This document shows, piece after piece, positions 7,360-14,596 of a DNA stretch of 16,952 bases. Positions within the stretch are counted from its first letter, which is position 1, and each line of letters starts with the position of its first letter. Location of the stretch: NCBI GenBank assembly GCA_023253615.1, contig JALRFZ010000455.1:1-16952 (forward strand). The letters run 5' to 3'. The notes below the pieces were generated by a model. It did not search any database and had not been told where the DNA came from. It worked only from the letters and a program-made list of their open reading frames with translations. The stretch comes from Verrucomicrobiales bacterium. GTDB lineage: Bacteria > Verrucomicrobiota > Verrucomicrobiia > Verrucomicrobiales > DEV007. Both the position numbers and the translations under genes were made by a program.

Positions 7360-8709
7360 TCAGCGGAGATCGAGGCACTTCAGCGTGTCCTGCCCGCGCA
7401 TGATGAGGCGGCCATCGGAAAGCGCCATGGGTGTCCAGTATTTGAAATCGGGCATCTTGATGGCGTCGCGTCCCGCCGCCACCTGCTTGGCGACATCCTC
7501 ATCGACCTCGGCCTTCTTGCCGAAGACATCGGTCATGGCGACTTCCTCGTAGCCTTTGGGAGAGGGCTTCACCGCGCGGAGGTAGCCGACTTCACCGTCC
7601 TGGATGAGAAGGTGGCCGTCGACAAGGATCATGTTGCCGCGGCCCATGAAGGGCGAGTCGCCCGTCTGCCAGATCGTCTTGCCGTCGAAATCGAGACACA
7701 TGAGGCCGCCGGTCTTGCGCGCGGGGCCGTTGTGATTGGCGTTCTCGTTGGCGAGCAGGTAGATGTGGTCGCCGATGACGAAGGGCGGATGGACCTGGGT
7801 GCCCTGGGGCAGCGCGAAGACCTTTCCGACCTTCCAATCCCCGCCGTTCTTCGTGACGCGCACCATGCAACTGCCGTCGCCGTAGCCGCCGGTGAGGAAG
7901 ACGAGATCCTCGGTGACCTTGGTTGGGAAAGGGATGGGGATGCTGTTGAAATAGGCGTCCGTCTTCCACAGCACCTTGCCGGTGGCGGGCTCGACACTGA
8001 TGGTGGTGCCGAGTTTGAGCTCACCTTCCCGCTTCGTCGCGACAAAGACGGCTTGCTCGACGCCATGGAGCGTGAGCACGGTGGGAGTCGAGTGGGAATC
8101 CCCGAAACCTTCCGTGCGCCAGACTTCCTTGCCGGTCTTCGCATCGAGTCCGATCAGCCCGACCTCGGGAGCCATCGCCGGGACGATGATGACCTCCCCG
8201 ACCTTGACCACGCTCTGGGCCCAGCCCCATTTGGGCGGCTCGGCTCCGTATTGATCCTGGATCGACACGACCCAGTCGGCCTGGTGGCTCTTGCGGTTGA
8301 CCCGGAAAACCTGGCCGAATCCGCCGATGAAATACACCGCATCGTCCTCCACGAGCGGCACGCCGCGGCTGCCGGGGAAAGGGAGTTTGCCGGGGAAATC
8401 ATAGGAGTAGCTCCACTTCTCCGAGCCATCTTCGAGCGAAAGACAATGGAGGACATCGCTCGTGTCATCGCGGCGGTCGAGGAGGAAGACCTCCCCCCCG
8501 GCGATCGCGGCCCCGCCGAATCCCTCGTTGAGTTTCTTTTCCCACTTCACCGGCGGGGCATCGACCTTCCAGCCCGACAGCTTCAGACCGGTTTCGGCGG
8601 AACGCCCGTCGCGGCCGGGACCTTGGAATTGCGGCCAGTCGGCGGCGCGGGAAGCTGGGGCGGCGCCCGCAAGGGCGAGGAGGGAGAGAATGGGCAGGAT
8701 TCGTTTCAT
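7360..8709 (-). CDS. Secreted PQQ-like beta-propeller repeat protein
   Basis: From the ATG at 8709 the product is 449 residues long. It starts with a clear signal peptide (MKRILPILSLLALAGAAPAS), and the mature protein begins near ADWPQFQGPGRDG, the hallmark opening of the PQQ-binding-like beta-propeller proteins of Verrucomicrobia and Planctomycetes. Repeated blades follow, with patterns such as VFLLDRR, LEDGSEKWSYSY, LDAKTGKEVWRT and LDFDGKTIWQTG, which resemble PQQ-dependent dehydrogenases and BamB. No haem or clear PQQ catalytic site was noted, so it may be a scaffold or binding protein rather than a dehydrogenase. An open frame extends 21 codons upstream, but only the ATG at 8709 places the signal peptide at the N-terminus. 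It lies 81 bp downstream of rpoN in the same direction. Confidence 0.87.
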   Translation of the reverse strand: MKRILPILSLLALAGAAPASRAADWPQFQGPGRDGRSAETGLKLSGWKVDAPPVKWEKKLNEGFGGAAIAGGEVFLLDRRDDTSDVLHCLSLEDGSEKWSYSYDFPGKLPFPGSRGVPLVEDDAVYFIGGFGQVFRVNRKSHQADWVVSIQDQYGAEPPKWGWAQSVVKVGEVIIVPAMAPEVGLIGLDAKTGKEVWRTEGFGDSHSTPTVLTLHGVEQAVFVATKREGELKLGTTISVEPATGKVLWKTDAYFNSIPIPFPTKVTEDLVFLTGGYGDGSCMVRVTKNGGDWKVGKVFALPQGTQVHPPFVIGDHIYLLANENANHNGPARKTGGLMCLDFDGKTIWQTGDSPFMGRGNMILVDGHLLIQDGEVGYLRAVKPSPKGYEEVAMTDVFGKKAEVDEDVAKQVAAGRDAIKMPDFKYWTPMALSDGRLIMRGQDTLKCLDLR

Positions 8710-8744
8710 CGGCGGGGAACGTGCCAAACCCGCCCGCCCGAGGC

Positions 8745-8764
8745 AATCCCGAAATGACGGGATT
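8745..8764 (-). terminator. Hairpin between rpoN and the propeller gene
   Basis: AATCCCG and CGGGATT form a perfect 7-bp stem with a 6-base loop, 27 bp past the rpoN stop. There is no U-run directly after it, so it may be a weak terminator or an mRNA-stabilising hairpin that lowers expression of the downstream gene rather than a full stop. Confidence 0.35.
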
Positions 8765-8790
8765 TGCGCCATGCCGGAGTACTCCGCCGA

Positions 8791-10197
8791 TCAATAACTC
8801 CGCCGCATGTGGCTCGGGAGGATGTTCAGCTCCTCCCGGTACTTCGCCACGGTGCGGCGGGCGATCTTGATGCCCTTCTTTTCGAGGTCCTCGACGAGGC
8901 GCTGGTCGCTGAGGGGCTTTTTGGGATCCTCGGCGGAAATCATTTCGGCGAGGGTCTGCTTCACGCTCGTATTGCTGAGGGTCTCGCCGTCCTCGGTCTC
9001 GTAGCCGGTCGTGAAGAAATACTTCATCTCGAAGACCCCGTGGGGCGTCGCCATGTATTTGCCCGAGACGGCACGGCTGACGGTGGTCTCGTGGACGCCG
9101 ACCTTTTCGGCGATCTGGGCCATGTTCATCGGCTTCAACCTCGAAGGGCCGTGCTCGAGGAAGGCCTCCTGCCGCGCCACGATCTCGGAGGCGATCGACT
9201 GGATGGTCTGCTGCCGCTGGTGGATGCTCTTGATGAGAAACTTGCCGGCGCGGATCTTTTCCCGGATGTAGGCCTTCGCCTCGCGTCCATTGCCGGAGGC
9301 CATGAGATCCTTGTAGGCGTTGCTGATGCGCAGGCGCGGGATCTGCTCGTTGTTCATCGAGACGAGCCATTCGTCGCCCACCCGCTCGACGGTGACATCG
9401 GGGGTGACGTAGGTGTTCGTATCCTCGCCGAAACGGCTCCCGGGCCGCGGATCGAGGGTGGCGATGAATTCGGCCGCCTTGGTGATCTGCTCGGGGGTGA
9501 CGCTGAGTTTCTTCGCGATCTGCGGATAGCGTTTCCGCGCGAGATCGTCGAGGTGGTGGTCGATGATGCGGTATTCGAGACTGTGGTGTTTGCCGAGCCG
9601 CTCGAGCTGGATGAGGAGGCAATCGCGCAGATCGACGGCACCGATTCCGACGGGATCGAAGCCCTGCACCACGGCCTTGGCCTCTTCGAGATCCTGGATC
9701 GGGATGCCCAGGTCGAAACAGAGATCCTCGAGACTGACCTGGAGGAACCCGGTCTCACCGATGTTGCCGATGAGCATCGCGGCAATCTCGCGGATCTTCG
9801 GACTGACCTCGGCAAAGCTGAGCTGGTTGGAAAGGTGATCCTGCAGGGTGATGGGCTCGACGATGGAGTCCATCACGAACTGGTGCTTCTCGTCCGCGTC
9901 GTCCCGCTTCGGCGAGGAGAGCCTCGACTGGGCCATGTACTCGCGCCATTCCTCGTCGAGCTGGGAGAGCTCGGCGAACTCGCGGTCGAAATCATCTTCC
10001 TCGCCCGTGCCCGCCTCCTCGAGGGAGATGTCGGTCGATTCCTCCTCCAGGGTCGGATTCTGCACCAGCTCCTGCTGGACGAGCTGCCTCAATTCGAGCG
10101 TGGGAGCCTGCAGCAGGAGGAGACTCTGCTGCATCTGGGGGGCAATCGTCTGCTGCTGAAGCAACGACTGGGACTGTTCGAACCGCTGTTCGGGCAT
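8791..10197 (-). CDS. rpoN: RNA polymerase sigma-54 factor
   Basis: Sigma-54 directs RNA polymerase to -24/-12 promoters and needs an ATP-driven activator to open DNA. All three regions are visible in 468 residues: a Gln/Leu-rich activator-interacting N-terminus (residues 5-48), an acidic linker (51-87), the core-binding region (about 105-300), a helix-turn-helix (about 357-395) and the RpoN box ARRTVAKYRE (446-455) that contacts the -24 element. The start is the ATG at 10197. An in-frame TTG at 10260 would add 21 residues, but it falls inside the proposed promoter. The gene is the likely first one of a unit reading toward the propeller protein, and it is divergent from the polysaccharide export genes. 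No activator gene is in the window. Confidence 0.96.
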   Translation of the reverse strand: MPEQRFEQSQSLLQQQTIAPQMQQSLLLLQAPTLELRQLVQQELVQNPTLEEESTDISLEEAGTGEEDDFDREFAELSQLDEEWREYMAQSRLSSPKRDDADEKHQFVMDSIVEPITLQDHLSNQLSFAEVSPKIREIAAMLIGNIGETGFLQVSLEDLCFDLGIPIQDLEEAKAVVQGFDPVGIGAVDLRDCLLIQLERLGKHHSLEYRIIDHHLDDLARKRYPQIAKKLSVTPEQITKAAEFIATLDPRPGSRFGEDTNTYVTPDVTVERVGDEWLVSMNNEQIPRLRISNAYKDLMASGNGREAKAYIREKIRAGKFLIKSIHQRQQTIQSIASEIVARQEAFLEHGPSRLKPMNMAQIAEKVGVHETTVSRAVSGKYMATPHGVFEMKYFFTTGYETEDGETLSNTSVKQTLAEMISAEDPKKPLSDQRLVEDLEKKGIKIARRTVAKYREELNILPSHMRRSY

Positions 10198-10255
10198 CGT
10201 GGAGGCTGTTTCCGCCGGTTGTTTCGACACCCTAACACGGTCTGAAGGTAGTGGT

Positions 10256-10272
10256 AGCAAAATTTACGCCAA
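10256..10272 (-). promoter_or_regulatory. Candidate sigma-54 (-24/-12) promoter of rpoN
   Basis: The minus strand reads TTGGCGTAAATTTTGCT against the consensus YTGGCACGrNNNTTGCW. The invariant GG and GC are present at exactly the required spacing, and the flanking T, C, TT and T also agree; only the middle ACG differs. Transcription would start near 10245, leaving a leader of about 48 bases before the rpoN ATG. The arrangement would make rpoN self-regulated. It is a single motif in AT-rich DNA, so chance is possible. Confidence 0.45.
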
Positions 10273-10279
10273 ATTCCCT

Positions 10280-10297
10280 CACTTTCCCGAAAAAGTG
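10280..10297. promoter_or_regulatory. Inverted repeat in the rpoN/export divergent region
   Basis: CACTTT and AAAGTG form a perfect 6-bp inverted repeat with a 6-bp spacer. It lies just upstream of the proposed rpoN -24 element, within the AT-rich divergent region between rpoN and the export genes (10198-10427). It could bind a regulator of either gene. No good sigma-70 promoter for the plus-strand genes was recognised in this region. Confidence 0.25.
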
Positions 10298-10427
10298 CCT
10301 TATCCCAACTTTCCGCCTCATTCAGATGACCGAACCATTTCGCAAGCAGAGCAAATCAAAACTCTTTGATTATGGTATTTCTAATGAATTACCTTTGTGA
10401 ATTGCCACTTCCCGACCTGACGGGCTT

Positions 10428-11548
10428 ACGAAATCTCCGCTCCATCTCCTGTTTCCCGTCCTTCTCCTGCCCGCTCCGGCTGGAACACAGAAGCAGCGGG
10501 TTGGCGGCCTACCGGTTTCGCAGCGCCCTTCGGATTGCCGGGTGGAGCTGGAGGATCTCCCCTCGGCGACCCCATCCGCCTACGCACGGGCGCTTTCCCC
10601 GTCGGCTCCTGCCGAATACCGCATCAACCCGGTGAAAACCCCGGCCTGGCAGACGCGCTACACCCTTGGACCCGGCGACACCTTGAACTTCTCGGTCTAC
10701 GACCGCGAGGACCTCGCCCGTGAAAACGTGCAGATCGCGCCCGACGGCACCGTCAGCTACTGCAGGCGGTGGCGGTGCGCGCCCAGGGGCTGACGCTCGA
10801 CCAACTCCGCACCCGCATCGAGGAGGAGCTCTCGAAGTATCAGAAGAACGTGAAGGTCATCGTCACGCCCTCGGCGGTGGCCAGCAAGGAATTCGTCATC
10901 ATCGGCCGCGTGAAGAAGCCGGGAAGCTTCACCCTCGACCGCCCCACCTCCGTGCCCGAGGGCATCTCGCTCGCCGAGGGCATCCAGATCGGCACGGTGC
11001 GCAGCTCCGCGTTCGAGCTGGCCGACTTCGAGCGGTCCTTCGTCGCCCGCAAGGGCAAGAAGCTGAACGTCGACCTCGCCCGTCTCTATTGCGAGGGCGA
11101 CTTCAGCCAGAACGCCTACCTCGAGCCCGACGACTACATCTACGTCGCCTCGAGCCTCGAGAACGAGATCTACGTGCTCGGAGAAGTGCGCGAGGCCGGC
11201 CGCCGCAAGATGCCGGTGAAGCTTTCACTCGCCCGGGCCATCGCCGAGGCCGGCGGCTTCACCGACGCGGCCTTCCAGACGAAGGTGCTGCTGATCCGCG
11301 GCAGCATCCACCAGCCGCAGACCCAGGTGGTGAACGTGAAGGATATCCTGCAGGGCCGCCGCGCCGACATCCCGCTGGAGAACCGCGACATCATCTTCGT
11401 CAGCAAACATCCTTTCGAGATCGTGGAGCGCGCGCTCGACAGCGCCATCATCACCTTCATGCAGACGGTCACCGCCGAGGCCATGAACCAGAGCTACAAC
11501 CCCATCCTCGGGGGCGGCGGAGGAAACTCCGGCACCGACACCGAGTGA
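10428..11548 (+). pseudogene. Polysaccharide export protein (Wza-like, Poly_export + SLBB), frameshifted, start codon apparently lost
   Basis: Outer-membrane or periplasmic exporter component for surface polysaccharide. The reading frame starts with a classic signal peptide, KSPLHLLFPVLLLPAPAG, but its only plausible initiator is ACG at 10428. No ATG, GTG or TTG occurs in frame between the stop at 10398 and a GTG at 10542. The Poly_export domain opens with YTLGPGDTLNFSVYD and continues to DGTVSY. There the frame breaks at 10760/10761 and resumes as LQAVAVRAQGLTLDQL, as if one base were missing. Two SLBB segments follow (FVIIGRVKKPGSF and EIYVLGEVREAGR), with a Gly-rich end. Repaired, it would be about 373 residues. 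It is followed after 36 bp by a paralogue. The damage is either real decay or sequence error; the family identity is firm. Confidence 0.75.
10769..11548 (+). CDS. Longest intact reading frame of the first export gene (SLBB part)
   Basis: This 259-residue piece holds the end of the Poly_export domain (LTLDQLRTRIEEELSKYQK and the VKVIVTPS strand), both SLBB segments, and the conserved C-terminus HPFEIVERALDSAIITFMQT, ending in TGA. A gene caller would start it at the GTG at 10769. I do not think that is a natural start: it lies inside the Poly_export domain, has no ribosome binding site, and would leave the protein without a signal peptide. If the frameshift upstream is a sequencing error, this is simply the 3' part of a working gene. 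Confidence 0.55.
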   Translation: MAVRAQGLTLDQLRTRIEEELSKYQKNVKVIVTPSAVASKEFVIIGRVKKPGSFTLDRPTSVPEGISLAEGIQIGTVRSSAFELADFERSFVARKGKKLNVDLARLYCEGDFSQNAYLEPDDYIYVASSLENEIYVLGEVREAGRRKMPVKLSLARAIAEAGGFTDAAFQTKVLLIRGSIHQPQTQVVNVKDILQGRRADIPLENRDIIFVSKHPFEIVERALDSAIITFMQTVTAEAMNQSYNPILGGGGGNSGTDTE

Positions 11549-11584
11549 GCCACGCCCCCACCCCGTCCGCCCGCCGAATCTTTC

Positions 11585-12367
11585 ATGAACACCCGGATCC
11601 AGATTTCCGCCCGACTCGCGGCCCTCGTCCTGACCGCCGGTCTGCTCAGCTCGTGCCTCCACATGAAGCCGGCCGACCGCGAGTTCCACACCGCCGCGGA
11701 GTTCGCCTATGACGCGACCTTCGATACCCCGGAGTCCGGCATCACCGCGGAGGAGGCCCTGAAGCGCATCCCCAAGGATCCGACCTTCCAGCAGATCCAA
11801 CTCAACCGTCCGCTCGACCGCTCCTACCTCCAGGCCCCGGCGGGCCCCTACCGCGTGGGTCCGGGCGACGAGCTCGACATCGAGGTGGCCGAGCTGAAGG
11901 AGACCCGCGCCCGCACCCGCGTGATGCCCGACGGCATGCTCTACTACGATGTCGCCCGCGGCATCGACGTGCGCGGCAAGACGATCTCGGAGATCTCGAC
12001 ACTGCTCTCGAAGTCGCTCGAAAACGATTATGTGAATCCCGTCGTGACGGTGAACGTGGCCAAGGCCGACAGCCAGCGTTTCTGGATGCTGGGCCAGGTG
12101 CAGAAACCGGGAGCCTATCCGATCACGAGACCGACGACGCTGATCGCGGCCCTTTCCGACGGCGGCGGCCTCCTCACGAACGTCGAGTCGAGCGAAGTCA
12201 GCAATCCCGAGGCGGCCGATCTCGAGCGTGCCATCCTCATCCGCAACGGCGATCTCATCCCCGTCGACTTCGAGCGCCTCGTCCGCGAAGGCGACATGTC
12301 GCAGAATGTCTACGTGAAGGGCGGCGACTACATCTTCGTCCCCTCGCTGACGACCCGTTCGTTCTAA
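11585..12367 (+). CDS. Truncated open frame of the export lipoprotein (signal, Poly_export, first SLBB)
   Basis: 260 residues from an ATG with no Shine-Dalgarno. The signal peptide ends in the lipobox LSSC (Cys24), which marks an outer-membrane lipoprotein as in Wza. The Poly_export domain runs from YRVGPGDELDIEV (residue 89) to about 160, and the first SLBB segment from FWMLGQVQKPGAYPI (167-181) to YIFVPS. This piece could be made and lipidated by Lnt, but it lacks the second SLBB and the C-terminal part that in Wza-type proteins helps build the oligomer. It is therefore doubtful as a working exporter by itself. Confidence 0.6.
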   Translation: MNTRIQISARLAALVLTAGLLSSCLHMKPADREFHTAAEFAYDATFDTPESGITAEEALKRIPKDPTFQQIQLNRPLDRSYLQAPAGPYRVGPGDELDIEVAELKETRARTRVMPDGMLYYDVARGIDVRGKTISEISTLLSKSLENDYVNPVVTVNVAKADSQRFWMLGQVQKPGAYPITRPTTLIAALSDGGGLLTNVESSEVSNPEAADLERAILIRNGDLIPVDFERLVREGDMSQNVYVKGGDYIFVPSLTTRSF

Positions 12368-12729
12368 GTGCTCGGCCACGTCAACAAACCGGGACCGGTC
12401 TACTTTGAAAAGGGCCCCACCCTCATTTCGGCCGTGGCCGCGGCGGGTGGTCCGCAGACCGATGCCATCGTGACGAAGGCCCTCATCCTCCGTGGCGGCA
12501 CCCTGCGTCCTCAGGTCGCGGTGGTGAACCTGCGCAATGTCATGAAAGGCCAGGAGCCCGACCTGAAACTCGAGGGCGGCGACATCGTCTGGGTGCCCCG
12601 CAGCCCCTGGAGCAAGCTCGAGGACTACGTCGAAGCCGTCCTCATCACCGCGTCGCGGTGCAGGAAGGCCTCGGCGTGCTCGGCACGACGGGTTCCGCCG
12701 GCGTCACGATCAACGCGGGCGGGAACTGA
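11585..12729 (+). pseudogene. Polysaccharide export lipoprotein (Wza-like), broken by an in-frame TAA and a frameshift
   Basis: Second export gene, paralogous to the first and 36 bp behind it. Repaired, it would be about 381 residues: lipoprotein signal, Poly_export domain, two SLBB segments, and a C-terminus ending VTINAGGN before TGA at 12727-12729. The first break is TAA at 12365-12367, between RSF and VLGHVNKPGP. The reading frame continues unchanged after it, and the paralogue has Tyr at the matching place (IYVLGEV), so a TAC or TAT codon probably became TAA. The second break is at 12652/12653, where one base appears missing: ITA must continue as AVQEGLGVLGTTGS in another frame to match the paralogue's tail. 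No Wzc-type or glycosyltransferase gene follows. Confidence 0.75.
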
Positions 12730-12789
12730 GGGGGTGATCGGATCGCCACCGCGCGCGCATGACGAAAAGTGATCCCCTTCAAAGGCACG

Positions 12790-13377
12790 TCAAATCAACT
12801 GCGCTCGAATCACGCGCAAGAGACGTCTGAAAGACGCATTACCGGATGCCTTTTCGAAATCCATCATTTCCGTAAATGAAGGCTGATCCACCACAGGATC
12901 GTAACCCGATGGCATCCGGTCACCCAGCCAGCCTTTTGCGTCACGGATTCCCTCAGGCTCGTCCGGCCGCTTCAAGTCAACCGGAAGCCCGCGACGCCCT
13001 GCGAGCGATTCCGCGGCGGTAACGAACCAGGTTTCGTACTCCCGATGAGCAAGAACCACGAACACAGGGACATCGCTCCGGACTTCCCTCGCTCTCCTCG
13101 ACAATTCCGGCCCGAGTCGCGCCGGACAATCATCTTCGCAATCAAGAAGGATCAGCACGAATCCTCCATACTAGGATGCCTTCGCGCATGCCAGAGCAAC
13201 GTGCTTGTCGAAATAAGCCGCGTCATTCAGAAATGAGCCGGCTTTCACCCGGATCGGAGGATTGACAACCGGGACGAGCCTTGGATCGAATTCAGACACG
13301 ATTCTCCTCAACAGACCCCGGACGGACTGAACTTCACCATGCCCTTCCACGATGGGTGCGATGTAGGGGTGGGTCAT
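12790..13377 (-). pseudogene. DUF4276 family (TOPRIM-like) partner protein, split by an in-frame TAG
   Basis: The minus-strand frame from ATG 13377 to TGA 12790-12792 is open for 195 codons except for one TAG at 13173-13171. Both halves match what I recall of DUF4276: MTHPYIAPIVEGHGE and VNPPIRVKAGSF before the stop, and YGGFVLILLDCEDDCPA, LAHREYETWF and IRDAKGWLG after it. IVEGHGE (Glu11, Glu15) and DCEDD (79-83) fit the Glu plus DxD metal-binding pattern of TOPRIM nucleases, and the stop falls between them. Neither half could then be active alone unless the stop is read through or is an error. The ATG overlaps the ATPase stop as ATGA, so the two were made together. GC is visibly lower than in the neighbours. 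Function is inferred from the pairing only. Confidence 0.75.
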
Positions 13378-14576
13378 TTCCCGTTGTAGTCGAAGAGAGT
13401 CAATTGTCTTTCATCATGAAGATCCGGCAGAGGATCGGGAGCCAACTGGTCCTGCCGGAGCAATTCGCCCGGTGTGAAGAGGTGGTTCTTGAGCGCGTCA
13501 CGGCCGGAATGATCGATCGGTCCCAATCGGGTGATTCCATCCTTGGACTCGACGGCAAAAATGGATTCGGCGGCAATGTCAGAGTTATCCAAAAGATCGG
13601 GACTGTGACTGGTCACCAGGATCTGGCAATTCCGTGAACCTTCACGGAGGGCTGCGAGAAGGACCGCGGACGCAGCAGGATGCAGTGCCATCTCCGGCTC
13701 TTCCAGTCCGATGGCGAGAGGTTTCTCGATCGAGTTCCGGACAGATTGGAAGATCGCGGACAGCACTCCGCAGGCCCGCAAGGTACCGTCAGACATCGAG
13801 GCTGCCAGAAACCGCCACGGATGCTTCTGGCCTTGTACCGCTTGCCTGAACTCAAGAGTCTCCAAGCTACCCAAGGTCTTGGCTTCGACACTGGAGACAC
13901 CATGAACGATTCTCGAAAGGTAATGATTGACTCTCCCTACTGCCTCGGGTGGAAGATTCTGGAAGACGCTGGCGAGATTGCCTCCATCTCGATCAAGAAG
14001 CGCCCCTGCATCGGGTTTCTGCATATTGGCGATTTCCTTGGGATTGAGATTGTAAACTTCAACCCGTGAAAGCGCGTCGTAGACGGGCCGGAAGACAGGG
14101 ATCCCCGACGCTGCGACGAGGAAAAGGCGATCAGGGGTGGATGCGGGACGCAATTCGAAAGAGGCATCGATCACCGATCCCGATTTCGCCACGTAGAAAT
14201 CCTCCGAGAGTGAGCCAGGATTCAGAATCCGGCACTCTTCATGTTGCACCTCAAATCCGCCCGATGGTTTGGCACCGACCCGGAAACTGAAATGTCCGAC
14301 AGCCCCGGGAGGCAACTTGAAATCCAAACGTATCGAAAAGTGATTCGGATGTCCTCCGGATCTCCGCCTGACTTCCTTGATCGTCCCGCGGTCACGAAGA
14401 GCGTGATCGAGAGATGTCTTGAGCGACTCGGAGACAAAGCGAAGGCTGTCCAGGAAATTGCTCTTTCCAGATCCGTTCGGTCCCACGAGGAAAGCCAGAC
14501 TCGGCAATCGTAGCTTGCACGCTGCGATACTCTTGTAATTCCGCAGGGTTACGGAGGTTAGAAAAGGCTCCTTCAT
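13374..14576 (-). CDS. AAA family ATPase (ABC/SMC-like, OLD-type), partner of the DUF4276 gene
   Basis: A 400-residue ATPase, intact. It starts with LTSVTLRNYKSI, the usual opening of RecF/OLD-like ATPases, then Walker A GPNGSGKSN (residues 32-40), a signature-like SMSDGT (261-266), Walker B IGLEEPEMALHP with the catalytic Glu pair, and an H-loop in TSHSPDLLD (His324). A long central insertion replaces the coiled coil of true SMC proteins. ATPases of this class paired with a TOPRIM-like protein occur in OLD, Gabija and PARIS defence systems, so a phage-defence role is likely but unproven. I chose the ATG at 14576; a TTG two codons earlier is open but unneeded. The gene is 70 bp behind the AIM24 gene. 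GC (about 52 percent in one counted row) and codon use differ from the surroundings, suggesting acquisition by transfer. Confidence 0.88.
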   Translation of the reverse strand: MKEPFLTSVTLRNYKSIAACKLRLPSLAFLVGPNGSGKSNFLDSLRFVSESLKTSLDHALRDRGTIKEVRRRSGGHPNHFSIRLDFKLPPGAVGHFSFRVGAKPSGGFEVQHEECRILNPGSLSEDFYVAKSGSVIDASFELRPASTPDRLFLVAASGIPVFRPVYDALSRVEVYNLNPKEIANMQKPDAGALLDRDGGNLASVFQNLPPEAVGRVNHYLSRIVHGVSSVEAKTLGSLETLEFRQAVQGQKHPWRFLAASMSDGTLRACGVLSAIFQSVRNSIEKPLAIGLEEPEMALHPAASAVLLAALREGSRNCQILVTSHSPDLLDNSDIAAESIFAVESKDGITRLGPIDHSGRDALKNHLFTPGELLRQDQLAPDPLPDLHDERQLTLFDYNGK

Positions 14577-14596
14577 GGGCAAGAGTAGCCTTCGTC

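Noticed and set aside
5471..7552. Plus-strand open frame of 693 codons across murJ and the LRR lipoprotein
   Set aside because: Antisense shadow of two well-supported genes. Its repeated pattern merely mirrors the leucine-rich repeats.
7144..8757. Plus-strand open frame of 537 codons opposite the propeller protein
   Set aside because: Antisense to a gene with a clear signal peptide and propeller motifs; no domain of its own.
8764..10245. Plus-strand open frame of 493 codons opposite rpoN
   Set aside because: Complete antisense of rpoN, acidic low-complexity content without motifs.
11225..12379. Minus-strand open frame of 384 codons opposite both export genes
   Set aside because: Spans two separate genes with unmistakable SLBB motifs on the plus strand; its own product is a His/Asp/Gly-rich shadow.
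12733..12747. GGTGATC/GATCGCC hairpin after the second export gene as a terminator
   Set aside because: The stem is short with one G-T pair, and no T-run follows.
12365..13173. Alternative genetic code with TAA/TAG read as an amino acid
   Set aside because: murJ ends naturally at TAG, and frameshifts in the same interval point to damage or error rather than recoding.
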